From Molossus alvarezi (lineage: Eukaryota; Chordata; Mammalia; Chiroptera; Molossidae), in the NCBI GenBank assembly GCA_037176705.1, contig CM073887.1:28151501-28215500 (forward strand): a stretch of DNA of 64,000 nt, read 5' to 3'. Shown one piece after another: positions 44,167 to 56,389 of this stretch. A program made the position numbers and the translations under genes. Numbering within the stretch: the first letter of the stretch is position 1; each line of letters starts with the position of its first letter. The notes below the pieces were generated by a model that saw only the letters and a list, made by a program, of their open reading frames with translations, was not told the origin of the DNA and made no database searches.

Positions 44167-45374
44167 GTCTCTTTTTTTCTATGTGATAATTGAGAACCAC
44201 TAGTGGGAGTACTTAATTTTTAATCACACTAAATTCTAATATCTGTAATTCCACTTTCTTGCAACACTAGCCCTAAAACTCAATGCGACTCAAATGTTAC
44301 TGTTTTAGAATTTTTTAGAACTAATTATTTCTCCAGCATTGAGATAGTGTGGCTATAAACATATTTCTCCATTCTGCAGTCAATATCTTGGCTGATACAA
44401 AAGGTTATTGATCGAGAGCAGTCAGTGTTTTATAAGAACGAGGTTGAGAGGCCTACAAATCAGATAGAAATCTTTGCTTGTGGGATTTGAATGTCTCAGC
44501 GAGTGCTTGAGAAACATATGAATCAAGATTATTTAAAATGGAATATATATTTGGGTGAATCACACACTTTTTTCTATCAGAAGTTACTGTTAGGGGAAAA
44601 AAAACAAAACCCTCATTTGAAAATCGTTAGAAGAACATATCTATTAATTGCTTATTGCATTTTTTATTTGCTAAGCATTTACAAGTATTTCATGATTACT
44701 GAGATTTCAGCAGTCCCTTTGAAATAGCATTGTCTCCTAGTTCTTATTTTTCCACAAACAAAGAACCAAACAAGCAGCAAAACATCGAAGATCGTTTGTC
44801 CATGGCAAAGGTGGAAACAGCCCTAGCAGCTGCGTTTTCGGTCTGTGACTTGGCAGAACTGTCCTGGTGCTCCATGGCACACACGCAGCAGCCTCCTGCA
44901 GCCTTACCATCAGGTCCTGTGCCAGGGCTTGTGCTGAGAAAGCAAGGCGCCCGAGGTCAAAATCACAGGGAGCTCTGTCTCTCAGGCGCTTACCCTGCCA
45001 TGTGCATGACTCCGAGAGTGAGCGCCGCCTTAAACCTTACACCTTGCTGCTTTCCTTGTCATACCTGGTCTCTGCCTTGGTTCTTTCTATCCCTTACACG
45101 TGTCCACTGAGACTGTAGTGGAAGTGACTGTCAGAGAACTAGGAGATGTGTGTGGGGAAGGTATGGGCAGTGTGTTCTGGGTAGCAGTGGGATAGATTTC
45201 TCGCCTGTGAGGCCATTCTATGGTGTGGGTCTGGAAGCTGCCTTATAAACTTGGCCCAGAGCCAGGGATTCCATCCTCCCCAAGGATTCCATGAGCTACA
45301 TCATATTTTATAGGACATCTTTTCCTGTTTAAGATGGGTGGAATAGATTTTGTTGTCTAAAATGTAAAATTCTG
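44167..45374. other. Unassigned sequence with a GC-richer patch
   Basis: 44730-45120 is GC-richer and open in the plus strand for 126 residues (44730-45110), overlapped by an 83-residue frame in another phase. Neither has a recognisable domain or signal peptide. An old repeat is as likely as an exon. Confidence 0.25.
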
Positions 45375-45485
45375 ATGGTCAGGAATTGTGTCATTTACTA
45401 GTTGTGTGATCTTCAAGGTTACTTCACTCTGAGCTTCGATTTTGTCATTTGTGAAAAGGTAATGAGAATTTGAACTTCATGGATG
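45375..45485 (+). repeat. MIR SINE relic
   Basis: 'catttactagttgtgtgatc', 'ttacttcactctgagcttcg', 'attttgtcatttgtgaaaag' follow the MIR core. Confidence 0.8.
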
Positions 45486-45694
45486 TGGGGGAGAAAAAAT
45501 ATTTTTTTCCTCTACCTTTCCAAGTTCTCGGCTTCATAACAGAAGACAGATGAACCGAAGAAAAGCATGCAAATGTATTTATTATTTTATGTGATGTGAG
45601 AGGAAATGGCCCGAAGAAGACGATCAACTTGACTATTTTTATGCTAGGTTTGATGCAGTGTGGAAAGTGGTGGGAAAGTGTGATCGGACGAAAT

Positions 45695-45896
45695 AAAATG
45701 TATGAGCCGTGGCCCGTGTGGGTCAGTTGGTTGAGCGGCGTCCCATGGACCAGAAGGTTGCCGGTGTGATTTCTGGTCAGAGCACGTGCCCAGGTTGCAG
45801 GCTCCGTGTCCTGTCGGGGTGCATGTGGGAGGCAGCCAATCAGTTTTCTCTCTCTCAAATCAATAAAAACGTATTAAAAACCCCAAAAGGTATGAG
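45695..45896 (+). mobile_element. Ves SINE, short lineage
   Basis: The body is about 45707-45884: head ccgtggcccgtgtgggtcag, ttggttgagcggcgtccc, then 'aatcaataaaaacgtattaa'. TSD aaaatgtatgag / aaaaggtatgag, one mismatch. Confidence 0.85.
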
Positions 45897-46339
45897 TTTA
45901 GAGTAATCTGGGGAAGCAACTTTGTTTAGATTCCTCTGGGCATCTAGGAGACAGGGATGACCGTTTCTCCAGGGATGAGGAGGGCACCTCTCACCTGAGG
46001 GCTTTGTGACCCTTATGGAAAAGGTCAGAAAGTCCTTCCTGGCCATGCTACTTCTCAAATTCCTTCAGCTTGAAATATTTAGTATGCCGAGGTGCTGTGT
46101 TTTGAGATAGCATGTCCTGAACCCTGTCATAGGCTAATTTTGAAAATTCAACAGTATCTATATAACAACATGGTGCAGTGCAAGGCATACCGAGTATTAG
46201 CTGTGTTTTTGTTAACATTATTTATTAGTTTGGGAATTTAAGTCATCATGCTTCTAATTTTCCTTTATCTCTAAGTTGAAATGACTAGTATAATTTCCCT
46301 TGTTATTTTCCCATGGTTTGTCTTATACTATTATTTAAT
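45897..46339. other. Unassigned sequence
   Basis: No recognised feature. Confidence 0.3.
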
Positions 46340-46770
46340 AATCTAGTACTGGGCACCTCAGTTCCAATGAGACTCAAATTCTGCACGTTAAGTTCAGGCC
46401 CATTGGAGACTGGAGTCCCAAATCCTGCTCCTAATTCTTCCTATTTTTTCTTCCTGCTGCCATTAAAAAGTGTCTATCTTCACAGCATGGCCTTGCAGAC
46501 ACACTCAGCATCCCTGTGAATGCGCACGGGTTTGCCCATGACACTTGCAGGGCCTTTCCAATACTGATCCTGTCTCGACTCGCCATATGCTGCCTGTCAC
46601 CATTGCTGGTTAATGTCTCCGTTGCTCCCTGAGGACTTTCTTCACTGCTTACTGATAGTCATGTCTTTCAGAGTGCCTCTGCTCCTTTCTACCCAAATTT
46701 CCTTTTTTCGAGGATTGTCATAGTCCCTGTGCTGAACTTGACATCCCTGTGACTATGTTGTAACTGCCAA
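46340..46770 (+). repeat. Possible L2 relic
   Basis: Pyrimidine-rich, with 'catggccttgcagacacact' and 'tcatagtccctgtgctgaac'. It resembles the L2 3' region, but weakly. Confidence 0.3.
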
Positions 46771-47017
46771 AATGCCCCACTCATATAAACCAACCGTCAC
46801 TGTAAAATCAAACCCATAATTCTACACTTCGAAAAGGAAATTCTTTCTCCTATTGTCTTCACCTTTAAGTCCAGAATCACTGAATCATGAGCCTTCCTAT
46901 CTGATATTTCCAGAGTGTGTCCTCATGAACAGAGTGACTATGGTTATCTAATATCCAAAATATGGATGACAAGACATCTAAAGTATAGTGATGGAAGTTT
47001 AAAGAAAAAAACAAACA
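46771..47017. other. Short unassigned spacer
   Basis: No repeat or coding feature recognised before the next SINE. Confidence 0.3.
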
Positions 47018-47258
47018 AAAACACATGAATTTGCCCAGCTAGTGTAGCTAAGTGGATTGAGCGTAGTCCCATGGACTGAGAAGTCCTGGTTTGACTCCCT
47101 GTCAGGGCACATTCCCTGGTTGCCGGCTTGATCCCCAGTAGGGGGCGTGCAGGAGGGAGCCGAGTTATGTTGCACAAATCAATATTTCTCTCTCTCTTCC
47201 TTCCTCTCTCTCTAAAAAAATCAATAAAAATATATTTTAAAAAACACACATAAATTTT
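47018..47258 (+). mobile_element. Ves SINE, short lineage
   Basis: The body is about 47033-47240: head tgcccagctagtgtagctaa, gtggattgagcgtagtccc, B-box ggtttgactccctg, then 'tctaaaaaaatcaataaaaa'. The TSD is imperfect: aaaacacatgaattt on the left, acacacataaatttt on the right. Confidence 0.87.
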
Positions 47259-48247
47259 AAAATTCTACTTTAAAAAATCTAAGAGGGGAAATGAACTATA
47301 ACATGTCTCGTTAGACAGAGATAAGAAGGATACTGCCCTGGCAAAGATTTCCTGGACTCCAAGAACATCTTTCTATTGTGTTGAGCACATTAGGGAAGAT
47401 TCTTCTTTTGGGGGCTATGCATTTCACTTCCTGAAGATGTGGGTTTGGAATTCTGAGGTTTGCCTCAAGTTCCAAACAAGCAGAGGCCCCCTTTTTTGCC
47501 AGGCATTAGGCAAAGTTTATCAATACATTTTAGGCAAAAATTATGTTTTTAGGCTAAAATAATATCAATGAGATTATATTTATAAATGGAGATTTGATTC
47601 CTAGCCCATTCAGTGAACAAAATGAAAAAGATTATTTTTACCTAAGCTCACTGATATTTTTTCTACAATAAATCACATACTAAGATCAAAGCAAACTATA
47701 AAGCAGTCTTTTCATTTTCTGAGAAAGATTATGGTCAGCTTCCCAAATAAACTCTTCAATGATCGTATCTCAGTACAGAAATAATCTTTCAGAGGGTAAG
47801 GTGAGTGCAGAATAGTAGATGACTTATATGGACATTTGTTTGGACAATACTTCTCCTGAACCAACAACCATCCTTTCACCCATTCATATTCATATTCACT
47901 CTTTCATTCACTCATTTCCTGCATCATTGTAAAAGGGTTTCATATATTTTATAGGAATACATACAGTTAAACAATTAAACCAATATATAAATAGGTAAAA
48001 ATCAGGTAAGGAAAAATACGTTTGAATAGAGGCTTAGCTTAATGACTAAAGGAAGGCTTTCGGGGAAAGAAATGAGTAAAAGAGAAATGTTGTACCTCTC
48101 CATTTCCAAAACTAACCAAATTGTTCTAAGAGAAAATACGGAAAAAATAATAACCATGTGGTAATGAAATGTAGGACAGTCAGCTACATACACAAACTCT
48201 GAGAAGTTGCAACAGATGCAGTAAAATTTATACCAACTCAAAAACTT
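47259..48247. other. Unassigned sequence
   Basis: AT-rich. 47840-48070 has weak L2-like words. Nothing coding. Confidence 0.3.
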
Positions 48248-48360
48248 AACATTATTAAGTAACCTTTACTGAATGTTTACTAGTGTCTTACACTGGGTTA
48301 AATACTTTATATGCGTTATCTCTTTCAAGACCAGTAAGAAACCTGAGGTGGATATTGAGG
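48248..48360 (-). repeat. MIR SINE relic
   Basis: Antisense MIR 3' part: 'ctgaatgtttactagtgtct', 'ttaaatactttatatgcgtt', 'atctctttcaagacc', 'aacctgaggtggatattgag'. Confidence 0.65.
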
Positions 48361-49777
48361 ATTATGATGAACCAGTATCTGTTCTGACATGGGTTGGGCA
48401 CACTCTCTTATTGGTCCATGCCCATACTTTTCCAATTCTTGTATGTTATAATCTTCCTTATATGATTAGAAATAAAGTCTCAAAACAAGGCTAAAGAATT
48501 ACCCTAAGGAATTATGGGGAATTAATGACAAATTTCAACTCTGCCAATCCATTAATTTCCCCTCCATAATCTGATCAGTTACCCTTTTTCACTGTTCTGC
48601 TGCTGCCAGAAATTATACTCAGTTCTACTTTCTGAGAGTCATCATTCAGTGGAGGATAATCTACAGAACTTCAGATAATATATTTTTATCTGAAAAAAAT
48701 GAATACTAAAAACTTGATAGACCATAAGGTAAGGACAAGTCACTAAGACACTGTTAAGCACTCAAAACTTTTTGAGTTGCCTAAAATGTACTATGTGTGA
48801 CTCTAGGTGCTAGAATAAAATTTATGCCTCAGATACTTTATTATTTTAGTTATTTTCTCTTTGCATCCCATTCTAAGTAGACCAAAAGCAAATATTGTGT
48901 TCTTAAACTGTTAGTAGTAATATGGATGCTGACAGATCTGCTGTCGAGGAATGAAAGGACTGAGTAGCATAACAGAAAATTTAAGTTGTCTTAGAGAGTA
49001 CCTCACTTGTTATGCATGGACTATTCATAGAACTATGGACATTAAAGGTCCCGCGGTGTGAGGCTCAGGAGGTGATAAAGATATTAATGGAAATTGGCAG
49101 AAAGTTTAATACATTGTGTCTTGCAGTTATGTAAAATAGCATTTGTAAATAAATTTGGATATTTATCCCAGGAGGAAAAAAACAAAACAAACAAAAACAT
49201 TGTTTTTTTTTATATTCCTTATATACAAACAAAGAGTTTTGTGTAGAAAAAATTCTCAAATAATCTTTTCAGGACTCAGACCTCATTATTAGAAGGAAAT
49301 TTTGGTTGTGAGTAGATTTTAGTCTTTGAATTGTATAGAAATCCATTTGCAAATTTGTTATGTAGAATCTAACAATGTGCACCTTTGGTTTTGAATGACT
49401 GCCGGCTAAGGTGAATCAGAGGAAAGAAATGGACTGATATATTGACCCATTTGGAGTCCTTTTGAATGTAATCCCATCAAGTTGATGTAGTTTTCTTTGA
49501 TTTGACCTTTTTCTCTGATCTGACCTTTCACCATTTATAGCAAAGTGGGGGGAAGGTGGATTGGTGATGGAGGGAAACAATTGTTTCAGGGCAAAGAGAA
49601 AGAAGGTAGCTTTCCAGTTCTTTTTATGAAGCCAACATAATACTAAAGAAAATTAATACTTTAGGAAGGGTTGCCATTGGTAGAATGCATCCAAAGTAGT
49701 TCAGATGATGTGATGTAAATATAATAGTCTGTAACTTCTGCCTGGCTTGTAGCTCAATTAATATAAAAAATTTAAAA
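48361..49777. other. Unassigned AT-rich sequence
   Basis: No recognised repeat or gene over about 1.4 kb. Confidence 0.35.
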
Positions 49778-50055
49778 AAATAAAATAATGGCCCTGGCCA
49801 GTTTGGCTCAGCGGTTAGAGCGTTGGCCTGCGGTCCGGAGAGACCCGGGTTCGGTTCCCGCTAAGGGCATGTACCTCGGTTGCAGTTTGTCCCCGGCCCT
49901 GGTTGGTCGTGCGGGTGGCAGCCACTCGATGTGTCCCTTTCACGTCGATGTTTCTCTCTCTCTCTCTCTTCCTCTCTCTCCCTTCCACTCTATCTGTACA
50001 AAAAATGGAAAAATGTCCTCGGGTGAGGATTAAAAAATAAATAAATAAAATAATG
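49778..50055 (+). mobile_element. Ves SINE, long lineage, little diverged
   Basis: The body is 49791-50042: gccctggccagtttggctca, A-box, B-box gggttcggttcc, CT body, hairpin tcctcgggtgagga, A-rich tail. The 13-bp TSD aaataaaataatg is perfect at 49778-49790 and 50043-50055. Nearly identical to the copy at 19203. Confidence 0.95.
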
Positions 50056-50470
50056 TATCATTTTTATATTTACATGCTGTTTAGAATATTCCTGCATTTA
50101 TATGCTTTGATTTGGAATATTGAACTAACAGAACAACCAATGTTTCATTGACTAGTAGTTAGGTATCCGACATCAACCTATTAAAAAGAAACTATGATTT
50201 TCTTTCAGCAGTCTGCTTTATCCTTGTTACTGAGCTAGATACTCAAGACATACCTATTGGTTGTTGATATGATTACCTTATCCTGCTTCTGGGCAGCATA
50301 TAATTTGCAACTTTACTTATAAACAATTATTAACATACTATATCCAGAAGTCACGCCATTCTGAGGTTATAAAATTATTAGGAATAGATGAATGAGCCAC
50401 AGAAATAGTCTCAGTAAATTAATAAACAGATTTTTTTTTTTATAGAAACCACTTCTTGCTGCCAGATTTG
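50056..50470. other. Unassigned sequence
   Basis: No recognised feature. Confidence 0.35.
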
Positions 50471-50595
50471 AGAAGGAAGGAAGGAAGGAAGGAAGGAAGG
50501 AAGGAAGGAAGGAAGGAAGGAAGGAAGGGAGGGGGAAAGAAGGGAGAGAGAGAGAGAGAAAGGGAGGGAGGGAGGAGGGAAAAAAGGAGGAAAAA
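50471..50595. repeat. (GGAA)n purine tract
   Basis: About fourteen GGAA units (50472-50527), then GGGA, GA and AAGG variants. It is purine-only on the plus strand for about 120 bases. Confidence 0.96.
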
Positions 50596-50889
50596 GAAAC
50601 CCTCTCATTAGGGTTTCTTAGAGATAGTTTTAAGTTTAAGGAGAGAATTAGATGTGTATTTAAAGAACCTTATGAGGAACCTATTATGTTATCTGTTCAA
50701 AACTCTGATTCTCAAAGTTGTACTCGAGTTAGTCTCGAGGCCCTGGGAGCTCAGTGACCAGATCTTGTTGCTTGGGTCACACACCTAAGGGGACAGCAGG
50801 CAGGTAGCCAATCTTTTGAAACCAAATGTATCTTGTTTTCTTGGCTTTACTACATACTTTTATAATAAATGATCTAAGAAGATCAGTAG
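50596..50889. other. Unassigned sequence
   Basis: No recognised feature. Confidence 0.35.
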
Positions 50890-51680
50890 TTCCCATAAAG
50901 GGACAAAAAATCTGAATAGACACTTTACCTAATAAGATATATAGATGTTAAATAAGCATGCGAAAAGATGCTCAGCATCATCGTTCTTTCGAGCAATACA
51001 ATGACTACAGCTAAAAAGACTGACAATGCCAAACACTAATGAACACATGAGGCAACAGTGTGGCAGTTTCTTATGAAGTCAAGCATGCAATCACTATATA
51101 ATCCAGCAATCCCACTTTTAGATATTTACCCAATTGAAGTAAAAACGTGTATTCATAAAGCATATGTTGAAATACATGTGACAGCTTTATTTATAATACC
51201 CAAATTGTGAAATAACCAAAATGTCCTTCAACTGGCAAACAGATCCATAAATATGATACATCCATATCATAGAATCCAACTTACCCATACAAATGTGTGA
51301 ACTACTGATATATGCAGCAACATGGATGAACTTCAAAAAATTGCTAAGTAGAAGAAGCCAGAAGCACAAGAGTATACACTATATATTTTCACTGATACTG
51401 TATTCTAGAAAAGACAAAGCTATGGTGATAGAAAGCAGTTTAGTGGTGATCAGTGGCCACTGAATTGGGTGGAAACAGATTGGCTGCTAAGGGACACTAG
51501 GGAACTTTTTGAGACAATGTAAATATTGTGGCGGTCATTACCCAACATTAAACATTTGTCAAAACTCATCAAATTGTACATCAAAAATTGGTTACTTTTA
51601 TTGTACCTAAATTATGCTGCAATAACACTGATAGAAAACTATACAAAATATGGAGGAGGAAAACATTAAGTAAAAGTATC
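50890..51680 (+). mobile_element. Old L1 3' end (L1M-type)
   Basis: Plus orientation. Late ORF2 and 3'UTR blocks in order: 'ctacagctaaaaagactgac', 'tccagcaatcccacttttag', 'aaataaccaaaatgtccttc', 'gcagcaacatggatgaactt', 'aagtagaagaagccagaagc', 'agcagtttagtggtgatcag', 'catcaaattgtacatcaaaa'. Confidence 0.88.
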
Positions 51681-52540
51681 ATCACTTGTTTGGACAGGCT
51701 TGCCTGTGGTACCTGATGTCCTTGTAGTTCTGACATATTTCAGAAGATGAAAATAGAAACCTGCCAAAACAAATAAACAGCTACTTTCCAAAATAAACAT
51801 ATGGTCCCTCTACAGATCCGAAAGTCTTGGTTTTTCAGTGTTTATCACTATGGTATGTAAGAAAATAATATTTTTTAAGAGTTAATTGATATCCCCCATA
51901 AATTTTTTTCACAGTGAGCACGTACGACATTACAATAGAAGTCCTAAAGCACAACCCCAAATATCCACAAAAGCCACAAGGGACTTTGACATGATGAAAT
52001 GGAGACATCTGAGAAAAAAATAGATATGTAACTTCATGATATGTTTTTAATTTATTGATGCAGTCATTCATTATATAATAAAAGAATGAGTGAAATGATC
52101 CATCATTAGCAAAAACAAAATCCCTTTTTCTGGAGTATATATTCTCAGTTAATTCCAACTGCAGTTACCACTTGAAAGACCCATTCATCTTCCGAGAAGT
52201 CACAACCTTATCACCATGGAGATTAGCATGCAATTTAGACATGATTCATTGACCAAAGTTCCTGAGAAGACAGTGTCTTGACCAAGAGGCAGATAATCAT
52301 AAAATACTCTGACTTGAATCACATGGATTGAAAGTCTATATTTTTCTCTTTAAACATGAATTACCAATTATTTCCATTGCAAAGTGGTTGAATTAAAAGC
52401 AATACAGGTTAGACTAAAAGGAGTTGGTACAGAGAGCACAAAAGCAATGGAGAAAAATTTTTCTTGAGGCTAGAAAAATTGCCGTGAATCATCCTGTACT
52501 CTCAAAATTACCTATTTATTCTACATGTTATTAAAAGGTA
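51681..52540. other. Unassigned sequence
   Basis: The 107-residue minus frame at 51835-52158 is AT-rich and shows no domain. Confidence 0.3.
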
Positions 52541-52544
52541 TAGA

Positions 52545-52711
52545 CTGGCCAGTTTTCTCAGTGGTTAGAGCATCAGCCCACAGACCGAAGAGTCACAAAT
52601 CCGATGTCATTCAAGAGCACATACTTTGGTTGTGGTTCGATGCTCGACCCTGGTTGGGGTCATGTGGGAGGCAACCAGTCAATGTGTCTCTCTCACATTG
52701 ATATTTCTCTC

Positions 52712-52759
<48 letters not shown>

Positions 52760-52833
52760 CCTTGCTCCCAATCTATCTGAAAATCAATGGAAAAGTATCC
52801 TTGGGTGAGGATTAAAACAAACAAACAAACAAA
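52545..52833 (+). mobile_element. Ves SINE, long lineage, with expanded (CT)n
   Basis: The head gactggccagttttctcagt lacks its first bases. A degraded A/B-box region follows, then the body with a (CT)n run at about 52693-52757, hairpin remnant tatccttgggtgaggat and an (AAAC)n tail. No clear TSD. Confidence 0.9.
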
Positions 52834-53329
52834 TGGTTTAGCCTTTCATTTAGAATCTTTTTAGCATTCTAAATCTTATCACCAAGACTAATCTCTGGGC
52901 AGCAATGATATTATTGAGATCCCTTCATAATACCTCCTTAGATTGTCTGGTTCGTATAATTTTAATTATATGTCACAAAAAGTATTTTTAATATCATTTG
53001 TGTATTTAAAAAATGTGCTAAGTGTTGGAAAAATGGAGATGTGTGAGAAACGTATCCAGCCTCCAACAGACGGCATAGTAAGGAGGAAGAAGATAGGAAA
53101 ACAATCAAGTGTTATAAAAGGCAAAGTGCACTAAATACTTGAGCAAAAATAAAAGCTAAACACTATCAGAATATTTGGTGTATTTTTTTTTCATGGCAGT
53201 ACATTTAACAAATTTTATTCTCTCAGCATATGTTACATTGGTAAATCCCCAATTACCTAAACAACATCAACAGCAAAAAATTGAATCTACGCTGGAAAGT
53301 CATAGTTCCGAATTTGAACACAAAACCTC
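52834..53329. other. Unassigned sequence
   Basis: No recognised feature. Confidence 0.35.
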
Positions 53330-53520
53330 AACCTTGTTAACAAAATGACTTTGTGAAACTTCTTAATTGTCTTTGAACCCTAATTTCCTTATTTATAAAA
53401 GTTGCAAAATGATATCAAATAACATATTTCTAAGGGTGTTTGTAGCAATTTAAAGACAATGCATACATAGGTTGAGAAAAGTGTCTGACTTGTAGTAGGA
53501 CCTAAAGAAATTGCTAGCTT
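53330..53520 (+). repeat. MIR SINE relic
   Basis: 'aaccctaatttccttattta', 'taaaagttgcaaaatgatat', 'aagtgtctgacttgtagtag' follow the MIR 3' order. Confidence 0.7.
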
Positions 53521-54079
53521 CCTTTTTTTCTGCCTCCCACCATGGCATTTCAAATCCATGGCCTATTAGACACTTCCTACCTAGGACGTCGCCTAAAGCT
53601 GTACCCTTTCCAGGAAATTGTTGGCAGTGTTATTAAAGCAGCTCCTCATCTGCACCCTCACTGCGTCAGTACATCTTCTCCTTTGACCACCTGTAGATGC
53701 TGACATCACCTGAGATCCTAGCAAACTCTTCTCCCTCTTCTGGATCATCCATCACAAGCTACTCCAAGTGACCCCACATTTTTGGTCTCCTTCTTTACCC
53801 ACTCTTTTCTTCTCTACTCAACTTAGATTTGCTCACTGTTTTCTTCTTGGAAACATTGTTTCATCCCAAACTGAGCACTTTTGCTAATATCAGTCTTACC
53901 TCTGCCCTACTTGTCATTATCTTAAAATAAATGAATAAAGCCCTTTAATCTGTCCCCGAAAACTATATCTGTTCTATAAAGTCCTCACTGAACCGAAGGT
54001 TGGCAACAAATTCCTCTGAAATCTCCCTGAACTGATTTTGAGACTATCAGAGTTCAGTCACATAATGTATGTTCTTCTT
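53521..54079 (+). repeat. Possible L2 relic
   Basis: Pyrimidine-rich, with 'ttctataaagtcctcactga' resembling the L2 'tgtgaagccttccctga' block. Weak. Confidence 0.35.
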
Positions 54080-54545
54080 TGATGTATAAAATGTTAATAA
54101 TTCATATATTCAGGCTACAACATTATAATGATTGTACTACATGACAGCCTTTGTTCTAAGCACAAGAGACAGATCACTGAACTAAACAAAGTCCTGTTCT
54201 TATGCAGAAAGGAGAGACCTACAGACAACAAACAAGTAAATACTCTGAGGGAATATAAAGCAAAGTAAGGGAAGAATAATTAAAAGCCTGTCTGGTAAGA
54301 TGACACATGAGTACAGATATGAAGGAAGTAAATAAGTGAGCCATGATGATATTTGTGGGAAGATAATTCAGGAAGAGAGAAGAGTAATGCAAAAGCTGAA
54401 AACAGGAGGTTGCTTGAGAGTAGCTGGAACTTAGTGGTAACGATGAAGTAAGAGCCTAGTGGGAAATCGTAATGGGATGCCATTGGGAGAGAAGGGAACA
54501 TGTGGAAGGCTTTTAAACAAAGTGACACAATGTGACTTCTTTTAG
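54080..54545 (+). repeat. Ancient interspersed repeat, same type as 15590
   Basis: 'catgacagcctttgttctaa', 'gatcactgaactaaacaaag', 'tcctgttcttatgcagaaag', 'gagacctacagacaacaaac', and later 'atgccattgggagagaaggg' and 'aaacaaagtgacacaatgtg' follow the same block order as the repeat at 15590. Family not certain (L2-like). Confidence 0.5.
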
Positions 54546-54559
54546 GGGTAAAAAAATTG

Positions 54560-54780
54560 AAGCCCTATTTCCTGTTGGGACTTTGGATCCCAATTCCAAA
54601 TCTCCCACTAGACTAAGCTAAGGTAGTACATCATTTTTGAGGCTCAATTTCTTCCTTTAGAAAATGGGTATAATAACTATGGAGAAAATTAAATGAGGAC
54701 TTAAGTGAGAAAATTAAATGAGGACTTGCCAGAATGCCTAATATATGGTAACACATTATTGAGAGTGCTAAACATTATCT
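54560..54780 (+). repeat. MIR relic with internal 25-bp-period duplication
   Basis: 'cctttagaaaatgggtataa' and 'ccagaatgcctaatatatgg' mark a MIR. Within it gagaaaattaaatgagga is repeated at 54682 and 54707. Confidence 0.75.
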
Positions 54781-55842
54781 CATTTGCCTCTTTCAATATC
54801 AGCTTTATTTCTCTCCAAAATAATGTTTTTTTTCTTGGGATCGCATCGAAACAACTGTAGAAACTTTGGACAGATCTCAAAGATATTAATTTTATTATGC
54901 TTTATATATGCAATCTGGAGCCAACTGAAGCAGAATCCAAAAAAAAATTAGATTTAAGACAAAGCAGCAAATCCAGGTATGATTCTTCTCATGAACAGTG
55001 ACTTTACCTGTTTTCTATGGCTTGAAACACACCATTCATGGTTTTATGGACTTTCTACTGTAAATACATTCATGAACTTATCTTAAGGGAAACTGTCATG
55101 TAGAATCTTTGTCTTGCTGTTCCTCACTCATTAATTCTCAAATGATAACTTTTTCTCCAACACATTACGTAAAATGTCTTAAAATCACTTTTAAGAGTAT
55201 CTTGGCAGAAATATGAACCCAGAGAAAAAGAAGATTATTACATTTAAAACTATAATAAACTGGCATTCTTTAAATCCACTTAATATTTTTAATAAAACTC
55301 AAGCACAGTGTTTATTTTAATAATTTCTAAGGTTATTATGCACTAAACAAAAGCAAGACATCAACTTTAACCCGGAGTGAAACAGCCTACAATTAATGTC
55401 GGTCTCTGACATTAAGGAGGTGATGGGGAGACTTAGAATTTTCCTTTTCTCACTTGGCGGTGAGGTGACACGCTCCAGGGTGGAAGGTGTGAAGGGCGAA
55501 GAGCAGGACTATTGAACCTTGGAAACTTATGACAAAGGAGGTGTTAGCCATTGGTTTTGTCAGTCTCATACTTCACAATCTCTTATCTGTAATAAAGTGG
55601 GAGGGAAGATAGAATCATTTTCCCCTCTATTCTATATCATTTGAACATCATTACCATGAATCACACAAGAGAGCCTTCACCATTGCTAGGCAACCGCAGC
55701 CTTTGCCTGATAGCCCCATGGAACGTGATGAGAATGTGTCGTTCCATGGCTTATGAAAGCCCCTGAAAAAATTCATTCATTGGTATCATCCCCTTATTTA
55801 AAATACTGAAGCTCAAAGGATGTGTGATCCTCTTTATGTCAC
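54781..55842. other. Unassigned sequence
   Basis: AT-rich. 55370-55520 is slightly GC-richer; no family recognised. Confidence 0.35.
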
Positions 55843-56200
55843 ATGAATTTTACAGTAAAAAGGAAACAAGTTAGCAATTCCTCCAGGTATTTTCCGGAGC
55901 TTGTATTAACCTGGCTCCCTCTGAGCAGGCTCGTTTCTGGGCAGCCCTCCAAGGCAGAGGCTGCTCCTCCGTCCTCCCCCTGGGCCAGGAAACCTCTGGC
56001 CCCTGACTGCCCTGCCCCTGTAGTGGAGTCCCTTCCGCGGCACAGCACCCCCTGCTGGTAAGTCGGCACTGTCCAGCGACATTTCTTTCATTTTTTTCCT
56101 ATGAACTTTTCTCCCATTTGCCTTTAGCAGCTGCCATAAAACTACCACTCCCCTTAAAGCTTTGAAACTGAAATCTTCCCTTTCACTTTTCACGAGTTAA
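55843..56200. other. GC-rich patch with possible exon-like signals
   Basis: A GC-rich block, unusual for the window, is open on both strands (72 residues plus, 76 and 95 minus). On the plus strand a weak acceptor (ttaacctggctccctctgag followed by CAG) precedes 55929 and a consensus donor tgGTAAGT follows 56057, giving a 129-base interval divisible by three. The peptide would be Pro/Ser/Ala-rich without domains. Chance is quite possible. Confidence 0.25.
56044..56058 (-). promoter_or_regulatory. CTCF-like motif
   Basis: agcaccccctgctgg matches 13 of 15 positions of the reverse CTCF core AGCGCCCCCTGGTGG, as I know it. It is not in a recognised SINE. Occupancy cannot be inferred from sequence alone. 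Confidence 0.45.
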
Positions 56201-56389
56201 AGTTACTTGACAAATGGAATAGTCGTCAGCAGGCATCTTCCCCAGCCAGATGTGTACATTGACCGCACACCTCCCCACCTCCTACCTTCTCTGATGCCAC
56301 AGGGCTTGCCCTTGCACTCGAGGCTCCTCACTTCAGTGGCCCTGTATGGCAGGCAGAATTCGTCCATGTCCTTCAGGGTTCCCTACTGA

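Noticed and set aside
44730..45110. 126-residue frame as a gene
   Set aside because: It has no domain, two overlapping frames are equally open, and no splice or conservation evidence is available. Kept only as an unassigned GC-richer patch.
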